A stretch of DNA of 64,000 bases from Saccopteryx bilineata (lineage: Eukaryota; Chordata; Mammalia; Chiroptera; Emballonuridae): positions 108,122,574 to 108,186,573 of the forward strand of contig NC_089490.1 in the NCBI RefSeq assembly GCF_036850765.1, in the 5' to 3' direction. Made by a program: the position numbers and the translations under genes. The notes under the pieces are model-generated. The model saw only the letters and a list, made by a program, of their open reading frames with translations, searched no databases and was not told the DNA's origin. Shown piece by piece: positions 46,301 through 60,000 of this stretch. Each line of letters opens with the position of its first letter. Within the stretch, counting starts at the first letter, position 1.

Positions 46301-49300
46301 TACTATTTTATACTGAGTTTTCAAACACATCACCATGAGCCTCCTCCCCCAGACAGGTCTCTAACTAAATACTTACCAGTAGATGGGCTGTCCCCTCCCA
46401 AGGGGCCACCTGACTGATTCTCATTCAGCCCTGTCAGGAGGCCAGTCTGTAGTGGCTTCTCAGACTCTTTCAGTAACTGAGAACAACCCACCTGTCCCAG
46501 AAAAAGTTTACAGTTAAGTTAGCCTAATTCCTTTCTGCCTCTCCACAGCTTTCCCAAGCATTTTTCACCATCATGTCTTTGCCTGCATCTCTGAGTTAAT
46601 GGTCAAGTCTGGTTCAGAGAAAGTCACTTTCAATACGGCAGTAAGAGCCTCTAACTGACTCTGACCAGGTGGTGGCGCAGTAGATAGAGCACTGAACTAG
46701 GACGCAGAGGACCCAGGTTCAAAACCCTGGGGTTGCTGGCTTGAGCGTGGGCTCATCTGGTTTGAACATAACTCACCAGCTTGAACTCTAATTACTGCTG
46801 GGGTCACTCGGTCTGCTGTAGCCCCCGGTCAAGGCACATATGAGAAAGCAATCAGTGAACAACTAAGGTGCCACAACGAAGAAGTGATGCTTCTCATCCC
46901 TCTCCCTTCCTGTCTGTCCCTCTCTGTCTCTCTCTGTGTCTGTCACACACACACACACAAAAAGTCTCTAACTTTTTTCAGAGAAGTCATTGGGTAACAG
47001 GTTTCCTAGCTTGGCTTCCTATTTTGTCCTTTTCCTTCCTAAGATGAGGGAATGTACTACAAGTCAAGATAGCTATGTTCTAGTACTGTAACTCATGGTA
47101 CCTGGAAAAGTCCATTAACTTTTCTACAATTTTCTTCATTATAAACCAACCTACTTTGTCTAACTAAACATTACCATTTAAAAGGTCACTTCCTGCCTTG
47201 CCTTCACTTCCCAACATTTTCATTTTCTCATCTACATATTCTTTCCTTTTCCCTTCCTCTTTACAACTCACCAAATAAACAGAATCAAACCATTCTCTAA
47301 TAAATAGTTCTGAGCCTTTTGATTTTAGTGGCATTTGAAAAGACAACAGTCAGACCAAGTCCCCAACTGAAAGTCCCATCTTATCACCCTGCCCTCACCG
47401 GGAAAGGCTCTGCTCCTTCCTGGATAACGAAGCCTTCAATGATGTGGGTGAGAATCTGGGGCTTCACAATGGCCTGTGGGGGTTTTGAGTCACCCATCTG
47501 TCTGGACACCATAGCTAGTGTAGGAGGTGGTGCTGAAGGGGCAGGAGCCAAGGATACTAGTTCATTGCTTGGGGTATTAGCATTCATACTGGTCACTGAT
47601 TCAACTTTCTCTGGAAAACACACACAAATTAATGAACAGGTATGTGATAACATAACTGACCCATGTATTAGCCAAGCTAGCCTGATTTTCCACAATGATA
47701 CATGTTCACCTTTGCTCATTCACCCTGGATTCCATTTTTCCTACTCATTTGTCCACTGAGTTCAGCCCCATATTCTACCAAACCAGATTTCCCTTTTAGC
47801 TCGCTTCCTCGGAACATGAATACCTGTGCCCTGCAACAGCCCTGCAGAAGCCCGTCTCTCACCTCCAAGACTGCTCTTCTCCTCCATGCCCTTCGGGCTC
47901 TCGGCTGCTGGAGATGCCTTGGCAGGAAGCATTGTACTCAAAGTGGAGACGTCATCTCTTTCCTCCTCAGACTCAGCCTTGCGTTTGACACCCAATGTCT
48001 GAGGTTTGCCCTATAAAATGAAGAACAGGAAAGAAATCAAGAGTTGTAAGTGAAACATAACAAGGAACCACAAATATCCACATACTTTCAGAGAAAATTT
48101 TCTTAGTTCCAGATTCCCTAGGTGGTGTACTTCCCATGGTACATTAAAATCCCTGGTCATTCCCAAGAAGTGTAACTTCCACATCAGAACAAAAGTAACA
48201 GTCCTATTTTAGACCTCAAGACCCTGGAGGTGGCCCAACTAGGAACTGTTGTTTTTCTAAATACTATTTAGGTGGTTAAGGCTATCTTGATCCAACTTAG
48301 AACAGATCCAAAAACCCAGAACAGCATCAGTAGCAGATTTAGGAGTATGAAGTTCAGATATTATATTAATGTATATATACATCAATTAATATATACATTG
48401 CCATTCGTCCTTACAAAAAGAACACCAGCATCTTAACTTGCCATTCACAGCTCTCTCACACACAAAAGGAACAGATAAATACCTTCTAAACTCTTCATTC
48501 CCCTAAGTACTATTTCTACTCAGCCCCAGGTGCAGTGCCCTCAAAGCCATCAGACATCACTCACCGGCAGGTGCACAGACTGCACGTAGAAGGCAGCAGG
48601 GACCTGGGCTACAACAGGTGAGGAGGTGGTAGCCCCACCCTTGACTACATGTGCTGTCCCCTGCACAGGTGCAAGGGTCATCCCAGAGGCCAAGGTGGGC
48701 GGACACTCCTGCAGTGCACCAGGAGCCTGGGATGAAGGTGGCGAGGAGGCCAAATGGGCCTGACCAGGCTGCATTGTACCTGGCATCCCCCGGGAATTAG
48801 GCACAGCAGCAGCCAGCTGTGCCAACCCCAAAGCCTGTGCCTGGGCTGTACCTGGCTGCCGGGTGCCCACAACTTGCACAGGGATGTGGGGAGGTGGTTG
48901 CTGGGTAGCTGACATCTTAGTGGCCCCTAACTGAGGAGGTTTGATAGGTGCCACAGGTGGTTTGGATTGGAGAGGGATGGGTGGTTTGGGAGTTGGGTCG
49001 GGTGGGAGGGACAAGGGGGACGACTGAAGCATCGGTTGAACAACCAGGGTTTGGGCTTGCTGCTGGGACTGTGAAGGTGGGACCTGCTGAGTAGGTGGGA
49101 CCTGTGGTGGCTGAGGGGCAGAGAGAGCTGTGGCTTGCTGCTGCTGCTGCTGCTGCTGCTGGGCCAGCTGGAGGTGTGTGGCTGTGTGGAGGAGCTGAGA
49201 CTGCCGGTGCTGGAACTGCTGCTGGTGGTGGATGGCAATCTGCTGCTGGATTACCACCTGTTTCTGCTGGAGGTGGATCTGCTGCTGTTGCTGAATCAGG

Positions 49301-52300
49301 GAATGGGGCTGGATCTGTGTGTAGGTGGCTACAGGCCAGCCCAGAATGCAACATAGAAAAAAAAGAGCGGAAAATCATCACCATTGCAAAAAAGTAAAAT
49401 CATCTTTCCAAGTTGTACCCAATTTTGGAAGGAAATCTAACCTAGAAGGACCTGAGAGATCACCTCATTCATACTCTTTTCTCTGAGTCAACCATTACCA
49501 GATATTACCAACAATCTCTAGTCTTAAAGATCTCAACAAAAGAACTCCCTTGCTCAATCATTTAATAATCCCCAGTAATGTCTTATATGTATGTAGCTTT
49601 TATTTCCTTTGCTATACTTAAATCCTGTTATTTTTAATTCAGCAGCATAAGCTGGCCCATTTTCTATATAATTGGACTCAAGAGTTCCTCAAGGCTGAGC
49701 CCACGTTTTATGCATTTTTACATCCCTAGAACCCAGCCCAGCACATCAGGAACACATAATAGTCATTGAAAAAATAACTATCAACCGAGATGTAAATACC
49801 AACATCTTCCCATGAATGCCACAGTTTTTAAGATTCATCAGTTTAGGTCCCAGCTAAGAGAAGCCTTAGCAGTCAGCAACTGTAGGCTCTGACTTGACCC
49901 GGTATCCACCACTGTAAAAGGGTTGACAACCTCACCACCCCCAAGGCCCCCACCAGACTGTCCAGAAAACATAGGTGGTATGATAGCACTTTGGAAACAG
50001 AAGAGCTACAGTATGTAAATACAACTAATAATTAACTCTTACTTTTTGTGAGTAAATGATCCAAATGTAGCAACAACTAAAGTGCTAGAAACAAGGAAGG
50101 CAAAAACAAACATTACCAAGTAAGGTATGCACATCTGTGTCTAACCACAGTCTGAAAGCAAGTATAAACTACTTTGGGTTATTATATTATTTATTCTTTT
50201 TCATCCTTATCATTGACACAGATGATCACAAGCTGACTATACTAAACCACAGCTCTCTATTTGCTAGTCCTAAGTGCTCTGCTCTACACTGGGCACCTAA
50301 GCACCGTTAAATAAAGACTAGGAAAGAATTCATCCCTTATGCTAAACGTAAACTCAATGAGAACAGGGAATCTTTTTTTCAAAGATGTATACCTAGCACC
50401 TTCTAGAACACAGTAGGCAATTAAATAAGAACTGGGCAAATGAATGGAGCGAGTAAAGCACAGGACTCAGGGTCTAAGGCAACTTGTAAAGTGATGAGTG
50501 CCGGGTAGAAACAAACAAGATTTATCTCTGTTACCTATCCTCCTGCCTCATTAGACTAATAAATAAGATCAAGGGCATGTGACAAAGAGACGTATGAAAA
50601 AAGGCAGAGAAATGTAATCTGAAGATTTTAAACGGTCTGAGAGAAGGACACCAGAAGTGACTGTTTACCTGAGCTAATGAGGGTCTGGCTGGGAGCAGGT
50701 GTAGCTGTCCGTGTCAGGTTCATGCCCACGTTCTGCTGACCAGTCCCATCCACTTCTGCCTTCTTGGCTGCTGCACTTTCTGCCTCTGTCTGGCTGCCCT
50801 GACTCACAGTCACTGTTTGGGCTGCAGGCAAGGGCTGCACCACTCCTGTGCCCTTCCTGGGACAGCTCCCACCACCACCCATTCCTGAGGAAGACAACTG
50901 ACCCAAGCCCCCAGGTGCTTGGCCACTTCCACCTGGACCCATGGACCCTGGGATGCTATTGCCACTGCCTCCACCAGCTTGACTAAGGTTGAGGGACTGG
51001 CCTGAGGCCCCAGAGGAAGCCTGAGCCACAGTTAGGGCCTGGCTAGAGGACTGGGAGAGGCTGGAGACGGGGGATGCTCCAGGAGGAATGCTCTTCTGAG
51101 TACTGCCTTGCATTTGAGGTCCTGGGGCTGAGGCCTGCTGGTTCCTCACTGCCAAGTTCTGCACCTAAAAGATGAGAAGAAAAAGACTGAGAAAAGGGCA
51201 ATAAGAGGCACTGGTGTCATCAAAGATTTCAATGACTGATTCAGAAGCCACAAAAACAGCTACAGATATTCCACAGCCCACCTCACCTGGTATGCTCACA
51301 ATTATATACATTAAAGGTTTTCCAGTCACCCAGGGAAGAAAACTTTCATCAAATTTTATTTTTCAGTCTCCTTCATTCAGTATCAAATCTATCATCAAGT
51401 TTGGCCATTTATTTCTTCAAAATGTTTCAGAATTTCCCTTTTCTCTCCATTCATTCATTCAATATCTACCAAACACCTGTGCTTCAGGTATTGCACTGGA
51501 AACGGGGAATGCAGGGATAAAAGACATAGGCCCTGCTCTTAATGAGTGCTTTCTACCAGGGAAGAAAGACAGAAAACCACCAATAACCACATTATACTAG
51601 ACACAGATATGCACAAAGTGCTATGGAAGCAGATAAGAGGAAGAGCCACTCAGAGACAAAGATTAGGAAAGACTTCCTAAAACAAGAGACATTTGACCAG
51701 AGGCCCAATAGGCAATAGTGAAGGCAAGGGTTTGAAGTCATAGGTGACAGCATTTGCAAGAATGCTGAGTCAAAAAAAAAAGAAAAAAGAAAAAGGATAA
51801 CATTTTTGGAAATTATAAGTATTTTATTATGTTTGGAGAGTTAGAGGGAGTGGCAAGAAATACAGGGGTCTCTGGGTTACGACAGTTTCAACATATGATA
51901 TGACATTTTGAGTTTATGATGCTCATTCCCATAAAAACTTTTAAAAATTGAGACATGAGTGTTTTGGCTTACGCCATTGGCATCATACTTAAAAACTACG
52001 TGGGCAAGCTAGTCTGGCTGCACATGGAAGAATACGCAGTAAGGCGGCGTTATGAGCGAGAGCGCTGGCGTCCCCCAGTACACCTAACTACGCCATTCTG
52101 AACTGTTAAAAGCGCAAGTGTGCCATTTGTGTTAGGCTAGGGCGTTTCAACTTACACAAAAATTCAGGTACGTCACTGTCATACGAAAGGAACTACAGTA
52201 TTTCATAACCCAAGGACCCCCTATAAAACGAGGAAGCGTAGGCCGAGGCTACGGACGGAGAAAGGTACAGATCAGGAAGGGCCTGGCCTGGTGTGTTAAA

Positions 52301-55300
52301 ACAGGGAGTCTGAACTTCAGTTTGGAAACAGAAAATGTGTCTATCATCTTCACTGTTATACTTCCGACACCTAGCAGTGCCCGACATTACATAGTAAGTA
52401 CTCCAAAATATAAACAGAGAGAAGGAATAGTGAGTAACTTAATTGATTACAGGAAGCCATAGAAGAGTACTAATCAGAATAAACATGATTAAAGCTACAG
52501 TTGAAAACATTCTTGTAAACACTGCTGATGGAAATGTTAATCAGTACAATCACTTTGGAAAACAGTTTGGCATCATAACCTAAATTAAACATTCACATAC
52601 CTTCTAACCCAGGAATTCTACAAGAGAAACTCCTGCTGTGTACAACTGGAGACATGTATAAAAATGTTCACATCAGCACTATTCATACTTACAAAAGCCT
52701 GGGAAACACCCAAATGGATTGTTGCATGAACTGTATTGTATTTACATAATGGACTATTACATAGAAATTACAATGACATGCAACAATATGGATGGTTCTC
52801 GAAAATATGCTATTAAGAAAGCATCTCAAAGACTGCATACAGCATAAGCACCTTTTAAATATAAATACAAACAAAATGTTTATTTTATAATTATTTATAT
52901 ATTATATAATTGTATACACTGTATTTTTAAATACAAATATATGGGTATTTTGTATATATAAATGAAAATAATGATATGGTGTTCGGGATTTACTTCCAAA
53001 TAATCCACAAGTGAAGGGAAATGGCCTGGAAAAATTGGCCACGTGTTCATCAATGATGAAGCTAGATAAGTAAATAAGAATTCATTTCTTTTTTCTATTT
53101 CTCATATGAAATTTTCTGTAATTAAAAAGTACTTTATTAAGCTTGACCAGGTGGTGGCACAGGGGATAGAGTGTCGGACTGGGACGCAAAAGATGCAGGT
53201 TCGAAACCCTGAGGTCGCCGGCTTGAGTGTGGGCTCACCAGCTTGAACGTGAGGTCACTCACTTGAACAAGGTGTCACTCGCTTTGCTATAGCCTCCTGG
53301 TCAAGGCACATATGAGAAGCAATGAACAACTAAGGTGCCGCAACGAAGAATTGATGCTTCTCATCTCTCTCCCTTCCTGTCTGTCTGTCCCTATCTGTCC
53401 CCCTCTCTGCCTCTGTGAAAAAAAAAGTACTTTATTATATATAAATGTAATAAATAAGACTATATAAAAAGGGATACAAAGGAAAAATGAACCTAGGAAT
53501 CAGAACACCCTCAGCATGGCAACAGATGGAACTGAGATTGCTTATTATATTATTAAAACTTACTGAGTAAATAAAAGTGGGTCATGAATGGACCATCAGT
53601 AAGAGGATATCATGAGATAAAGACAAGGATTCATCCAATTCTCTATACCAGAGGTACAAAAATAACATAGTAACAACATATATCTTTTTTCCTTCTTATT
53701 GTATATATTAGAGTGACACTGATTATCAAAATTATACAGGTTTCAGGTGCATAATTCTAGAAAACATTATCTGTACACTGTATTGAGTGTTCACCTCCCC
53801 ACGTCAAGTCTCTATCTAACAACATATATTTTCAAAAAAACCTATTCTATATAATAATGTGTAAAAGAAGTAGGTAAGTCTGAAGTCAAGAGAAAAGTTA
53901 GAAAACTAGTACAGTAATTCAGGTGAAAAATGAACCCGAATTCAGGCAATAAGCAGTACAGAAGAAGAGATGACAGCTTTTGGGAATGATTTACAAGAAT
54001 CAACAGGATTGGGTCCTGGGGTGCTTACTATTATCTGGCAATTACGATACATCGTCAGTTCCACCACCAATCTATACATTCAGTTGCATAAGCACCCATC
54101 ACTTCTCTCTTCTTTGCCTCTATCCTTCCCACTTTTCAAGAAGTGTACATAATCAATTCTCTTGTCTGAATTAGACAAGCACCTGTCTCTTCAACTTCTC
54201 CTCTACTGGCTCCCTTCCTTCACCATCCTGGAACTCCACTTCCCCTCTCGCAGTTTATCCTCCTTTCCTGTTACTGCTAAACGCTTAATAACTTGTTTAT
54301 ATCCACTGTGTCTATTCCCACTGTCCAGTCATCCTCACCCCCATGACTCCACTGCAAGGGCTCTCTGTCCATATTAATAGCTCCAGCTTTTCTGGCTCTC
54401 TTGAAGGACCCTTGCCACTCCTTGTTCCATTCTATTCCACTGTCTTCATGACCACACAAAATTCTTCAGATTTTGTCTCTGTCACTCTTTTCCTACTCCT
54501 CTTTGCCAGCCCATCACCCCTTACTCAAACCTGAACTGCTTTATTTTCTAAGGGCTCATACTAACCCTCAAGGCTCCGTTTTAAAGGCTTTTCTCTCCTC
54601 AATCCATACCATACCCCTAAGGCAGTGGTTCTCAACCTGTGGGTCGTGACCCCGGCGGGGGTCGAATGACCAAAACACAGGGGTCTCATAAAGCCCATCA
54701 GAAAATACATAATGCATATCAGGTATTTACATTCCGAATCATAACTGTAGCAAAATTACAGTTATGAAGTAGCCACCAAAATTATTTTTTAGTTTGGGGT
54801 CACCGCAACATGAGGAACTGTATTGCGGGGTCACGGCATTAGAAAGGTTGAGAACCACTGCCCTAAGGTATTTCAAACAGTCCCTTGATTTCAATTATCA
54901 TCTACAGTATATGCCTACTACTCTTGAACATAGTTATCTTTGACTCAGAGCTCAGCACCACACAAGTAAAACTGCTAACCCAGTATCCCCTTCTGGATGG
55001 CTAACAAGCACTTTTAAGCCAGCGTATCTATAAGTGAACTTCACCCAAAATCCACTTCTCCAACATTCTTCGTCTCAAAAGTATCACTACCAGCCACCTC
55101 ATTGCTGTGCCAGATCACATCTCTGGAATTGCCTCAACTCCCCACCCACTGAATGATCAGTTCTCCTTTTCAATGACATTCTAAGTTTTTCTCAAATTCA
55201 TTCATTTCTGTCTGTCTCCACTGCTGCTGCCCAATCCAAGCATCTTTCCCCTAATCTAGTATGATGGTGGTGTTCTCCCTATATTCACTTTCACCATTTC

Positions 55301-57022
55301 CATTTATCTGCCACAGAGGAGACAACAATCTTTAAAATGAAAACAAACAAAACCCCTCAAATCTCTGATGTCATTTCTACATTTAAAATCCTTCCGTAGC
55401 TTCCCATTGTTTTTCACATAAATCCCCAAATCCTAAACACAGAGCCTGGATGAGGTTTCTCCTGCCTCTCCTGCACCATTTCCATTCCCCTTTGCCATAC
55501 TTAAGGGACACAGGTCTTTCAATTCCCTCTTCGGGATCTTTGGACATAAGGTTCCCCTGCCTTCATCACTCCTTCCATGTCCCCACCTGACCAACTTCTA
55601 TAGACCTAATTTAACTGTCACCTCCTCAAAGGCCTTCCTGACTTGTACCCCACCCCAAAGCTAAATTAACTCCTTTTCTGTTTCATGGCACTCTGTACTT
55701 TCTAATGAAGCTATTATTACACCATTCAGGTGATTATTTGCTTAATGTCTGGTGCTTCAATGGTTTATAATCTCAATCAGTCTAGGGATTATGACTTCCT
55801 TGGGCATTCAGGACAAAGGAACGTCTGATATATAAAAATGATAGCTAACGCTCTTAATACTCATTATGTCCAGGCACTGTTCAAACACTTATAAATACCA
55901 ACTAATTTAGTCGTCATAACACACTCTGATGTAGGTATTTTATAATAGATGTTTTATAGATGAAGAAACTATGTCCAAATGATGTCTGACCATTTGCCTA
56001 GGGTCACACAGTAAGTCAGGGAGTAGGAATCTGATCGAGATATCAGATTCACATTTTTAACCACCCCTCTCTCCCTCCACATGCTGACCCTCAATGAGTA
56101 GATGGAAGCAGTCTCAACCTCACCGTCTGGCCCTACTGCTGTTACCACAGTCTGAAATAAAGGTCTTACCTTATTATATATGACCCCAAGCATTTCTTAG
56201 TAGGCTCCTCATTTCTGTCATCTCCAGGAACATGTTCCTAGATGATTCTTTCTCAAGTACTTGACTTATCCCATTAGGCTGCTGTTCAACGGCCAGGTAT
56301 GACCCCTGCTACCTATGGAGTCACTCGGCTTTCAGACTTCCACCCCACAGTGACCATTTCCTACCATCAGGCCTGTTGTCTCCTCTTTATCCACTCACCC
56401 TCAACTCTTACTCATATATATGAATTATGTTTTTACACATACTGTTCTGTCTCCAGTTTTCTCTTTCCTCTAAATCAGGTCATACTCATCCTCCAAGAAT
56501 TCCCTCAAGTATCCCAAAAGTCAGTAAACAGTATTACAGCCAACTCTTCTCTAAACTTGTGTCACTTGGCCTGACCTGTGGTGGCGAAGTGGATAAAGCA
56601 TCAACCTGGAACGCTGAGGTCACCAGTTTGAGTCCCTGGCCTTGCCTCGTCAAGGCACATATAGGAGTTGATGTTGATGCTTCCTGCTCCTCCTCCCTTC
56701 TCTCTCTCTCTCTCTCTCTCTCCCTTCTATCTAAAAATGAATAAAAGCTAAAATAAAATCGAAAAAATAAATAAACTTGTGTCACTAAAGATTGCGCAAT
56801 TTCCTTTTGTGCTTCCTTGATCTCTCTTTATAAAAACTTGACTCATATTTACTTTAATCCATCAAAGTTTCTAGTATATATCTGAGCATATCAATGGAAA
56901 GCTCAATATTTACTTGCTAACTGAAAAGCTAAAAAAATAAGTATTATGAGAGCCCAGTTTAGATCCCATTTATAAGAAGATAAAAAACTCAGGCTCAAAA
57001 TATATATACAACGCTAATACTT

Positions 57023-57070
<48 letters not shown>

Positions 57071-60000
57071 TTGTGGAGATAAGACATGGGAAGCAACGAT
57101 GAGAAAGATTTGGGACTACACGGTAAGCAGAAAGACTGCATTTATGAAGAGATGGAATCAAGCCAGATCAGCTTAACATCTATGTATACATAGCAGAAAT
57201 CCCTCCACCATCCCTCATCTTCCAGAGACAGTTCTGCAAGGAGAATTAAAGACTTCCTAAATAAACTGAACCTTGCAGAGCTAAGATATAGTAGGGAAAT
57301 CTGCCCTGTGTTAAGAGTAAGATTTCCTGATCCAGAGGGCTATTTTCAGCCAAATCTACTTCCCTTCCAAGCTCAAATAACTCAAAAGTTATAAGGGACT
57401 GGAGTTCTACAAAAATGAAGGGCAAAACAATAAAAATTAAGAATTCTGACAAATGGTACTGAGGGAAGGGTGGGCCCTAGACTGTGGTCATCCCTGTCCT
57501 CCCCAGTGTCCACCAGGTCGATGGCTGCACTGACCTGGTCCGCATCTGTGTGAATTCCTGGAGACTGAGCAGACGGTACCTCCTGCTGGACGGCAGCCAC
57601 TGCCCCGTTAGGCATCAGGATGAGTTGGGAGGCGAGAGGCACATTCCGGCCCAGGGTCCGGTTTACCTGCAATAGGTTCCCCAGCTGTGGCTGGCAAGGA
57701 GAGGAGGAAAAGCAGAGGAAAGAGAACAAGAGGAAGAGAAGAAAGACAGAAGAAATGGAAGGGAAGGACCACAAGACAAAATAAACAGAAGATATGAAAC
57801 AGCGAAGCCCTGTCCCTTTCCACACCAACCCAGGAGGCCCTTATTCTCCATGTGGTGAATCATCCAGAAGAAAACCTAGAATGTGTACAAAACTATACAC
57901 TGATAAAAAGAGTCAAACATGAAAGAAATTGAGACAATGAGAATTTTAGAACAAGTGTTTACGTACAGTAAGTAGATAGGCTAAGAGAACATTTAGAATT
58001 TGTGAACTTGAGCCACAGGTCGAAAGATTAGAGCATCTGTTGCTAATTTAGTCAAATGTCAAAGTGACTATCTTCTAATTTAGGATATCGACGTAATCTG
58101 CAAACTACCTGCAAATACTGAGCATTACTTCTAGAGTTAAGCAAGGTGGAAGTAAATCAGCTTGTCTTAAAACAACTGGGTAACTAACTAACTATGGTTA
58201 AATAAAAGCTTTCACTCAAGTCCTAGCCAGGAACAGAACAATTCAGCCCTGGAGACAATGGCAGTTACATCTGTGGCTTACCCGTAAATACATCTGAGCC
58301 TGGGACTGGTTGAGGGGCGGGGACGTGGTGTTCCCCAGTAGCACAGATTGGGTCAATGTGGTAGCACTGGGAGAGCTCACACTCTGGGATCGGCTGATGA
58401 GCTGGGCGGCCGACGTGGTGGCCAGATTGATCTGTGTGGTATAGAAAGGAACCAGGAGTAAGGCTTTAGGAGGAAATATAAATGACTAACAAATTCAGAG
58501 TGATATGGTCAAGAACAGAATATTTTACTTTCGTAAAGGCAGGGGAAAATGAATAACACCTTCCTATCCGCAATTATCCTATCCCTGCAACTTTCTATCC
58601 CTGGCTACTATGGAGTATTACCAGAGTAAACAAACCAGTGCTAACCACTAGCCTAACAGTTGAGAAGACAAAGGAATGACATTGAACCGATTTTACTTCT
58701 CATTGAAGGGTCCAGAAATTAGTCCCTTTCTTTTATTATGTCCTCTTCTTCCTCAGGATTTTCTTTCTCCTTTCTTAGACCTCCTTCCTCATTAAGAGTC
58801 CTATATAGATCTAAGTTGGTTACTTTTCCTTTTACAAACATTCTCTACATAAGGGCAGTAAATACCACTGATGGCTCAGTAAACACTCCCAGATCAGCTG
58901 TATCATATCAAATGTAACCCAGAGACAAAGACAGAGAGAGTTCCAGAAGCCTCTCAGCGGGGAGAAGTACTCACTGAGGCCTGGGTGGTGGTCGTCTGCT
59001 GCTGTGCGGTGCTGGTGTTTGGGGAGCTGGCCTGCCGACTGGCAGCAATGGTGGCCTGTTAGAGACAACAGAAAATAAAGAGCAGAGACAACGAAGGAAA
59101 GGCTGTGATTCTTTCAGTAATAAATCAGATGCACAACACGTAATAGAAATTTCAGGTAAGAACTGAGAGTCTCCATTATGAAACAAGAACAAGCATATTC
59201 AGTACGCTCACAACCCTCACATCAGCACATGTGCTAACCCAACAACTCCCATGTTACTCTCCTGGAGCAGCCAGGCAAGCTGTCCTCCTCCCACTTTCCT
59301 TTAGGTGGAAGGACCTTTGGTCAGGTCACATAATGAATCACTAATAAGTCTAACCCAGAGTTGTTCAATACAAATGTCATGCGAGCCACATACATAATTT
59401 CCAGTATGCATATTTTTTAAAAAGGGAAAAGAAACAGGAGAAATACACTTTATTTTTTAATTGAATTTATTGGGGTGACATTGGTTAATAAAATTATATA
59501 GGTTTCAGGTGTACAATTCATCTGCATATTGGCATCTGGCAAACTGTGTTTGCCACATCAAGTCAAACCTCCTTCGATCACCATTTATCCCCCCATACCC
59601 TCTTCTACTTGACTTTATTAAAGCCAATGTATCTCATTTCAACCTATAATCAATGTAAACTACTTTTACTTTTTTTTTTCTCACTAAGTCTTTGAAATCC
59701 AAAACCTTACTGCACATCTCCATTTAGACTGGCCATATTTAAGCACTCAACTGCTAATGTGTAGTGGCTCCCATCGCAGGCTGCAGGTCAAGACATAGCC
59801 ATTCTGTTTCTAAAAGGGAGTTCGCCCAATTCTCACTGTAACCCAGAAGCTAAGATCCATTTAGTAGGCAGTAGAGACTGTGTTTCCAGCTCAGCTTAGT
59901 GGAGGATGTGGTATGACCCTACCCACCTGCAGCACCTTGCCCCTCCCTCTTGGGTCAGCTGGCTGCTGACCTCTCACCTGCTGGACGGCAGCCAGGCTAT

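Noticed and set aside
48917..49384. Long open frames in two other frames across 48.9-49.4 kb
   Set aside because: They are shadows of the repetitive PHC1 coding exon; the true frame joins neighbours in phase.
57382..57828. 148-residue minus-strand frame as a separate protein
   Set aside because: Only 57535-57690 is PHC1 exon; the rest is intron read-through.
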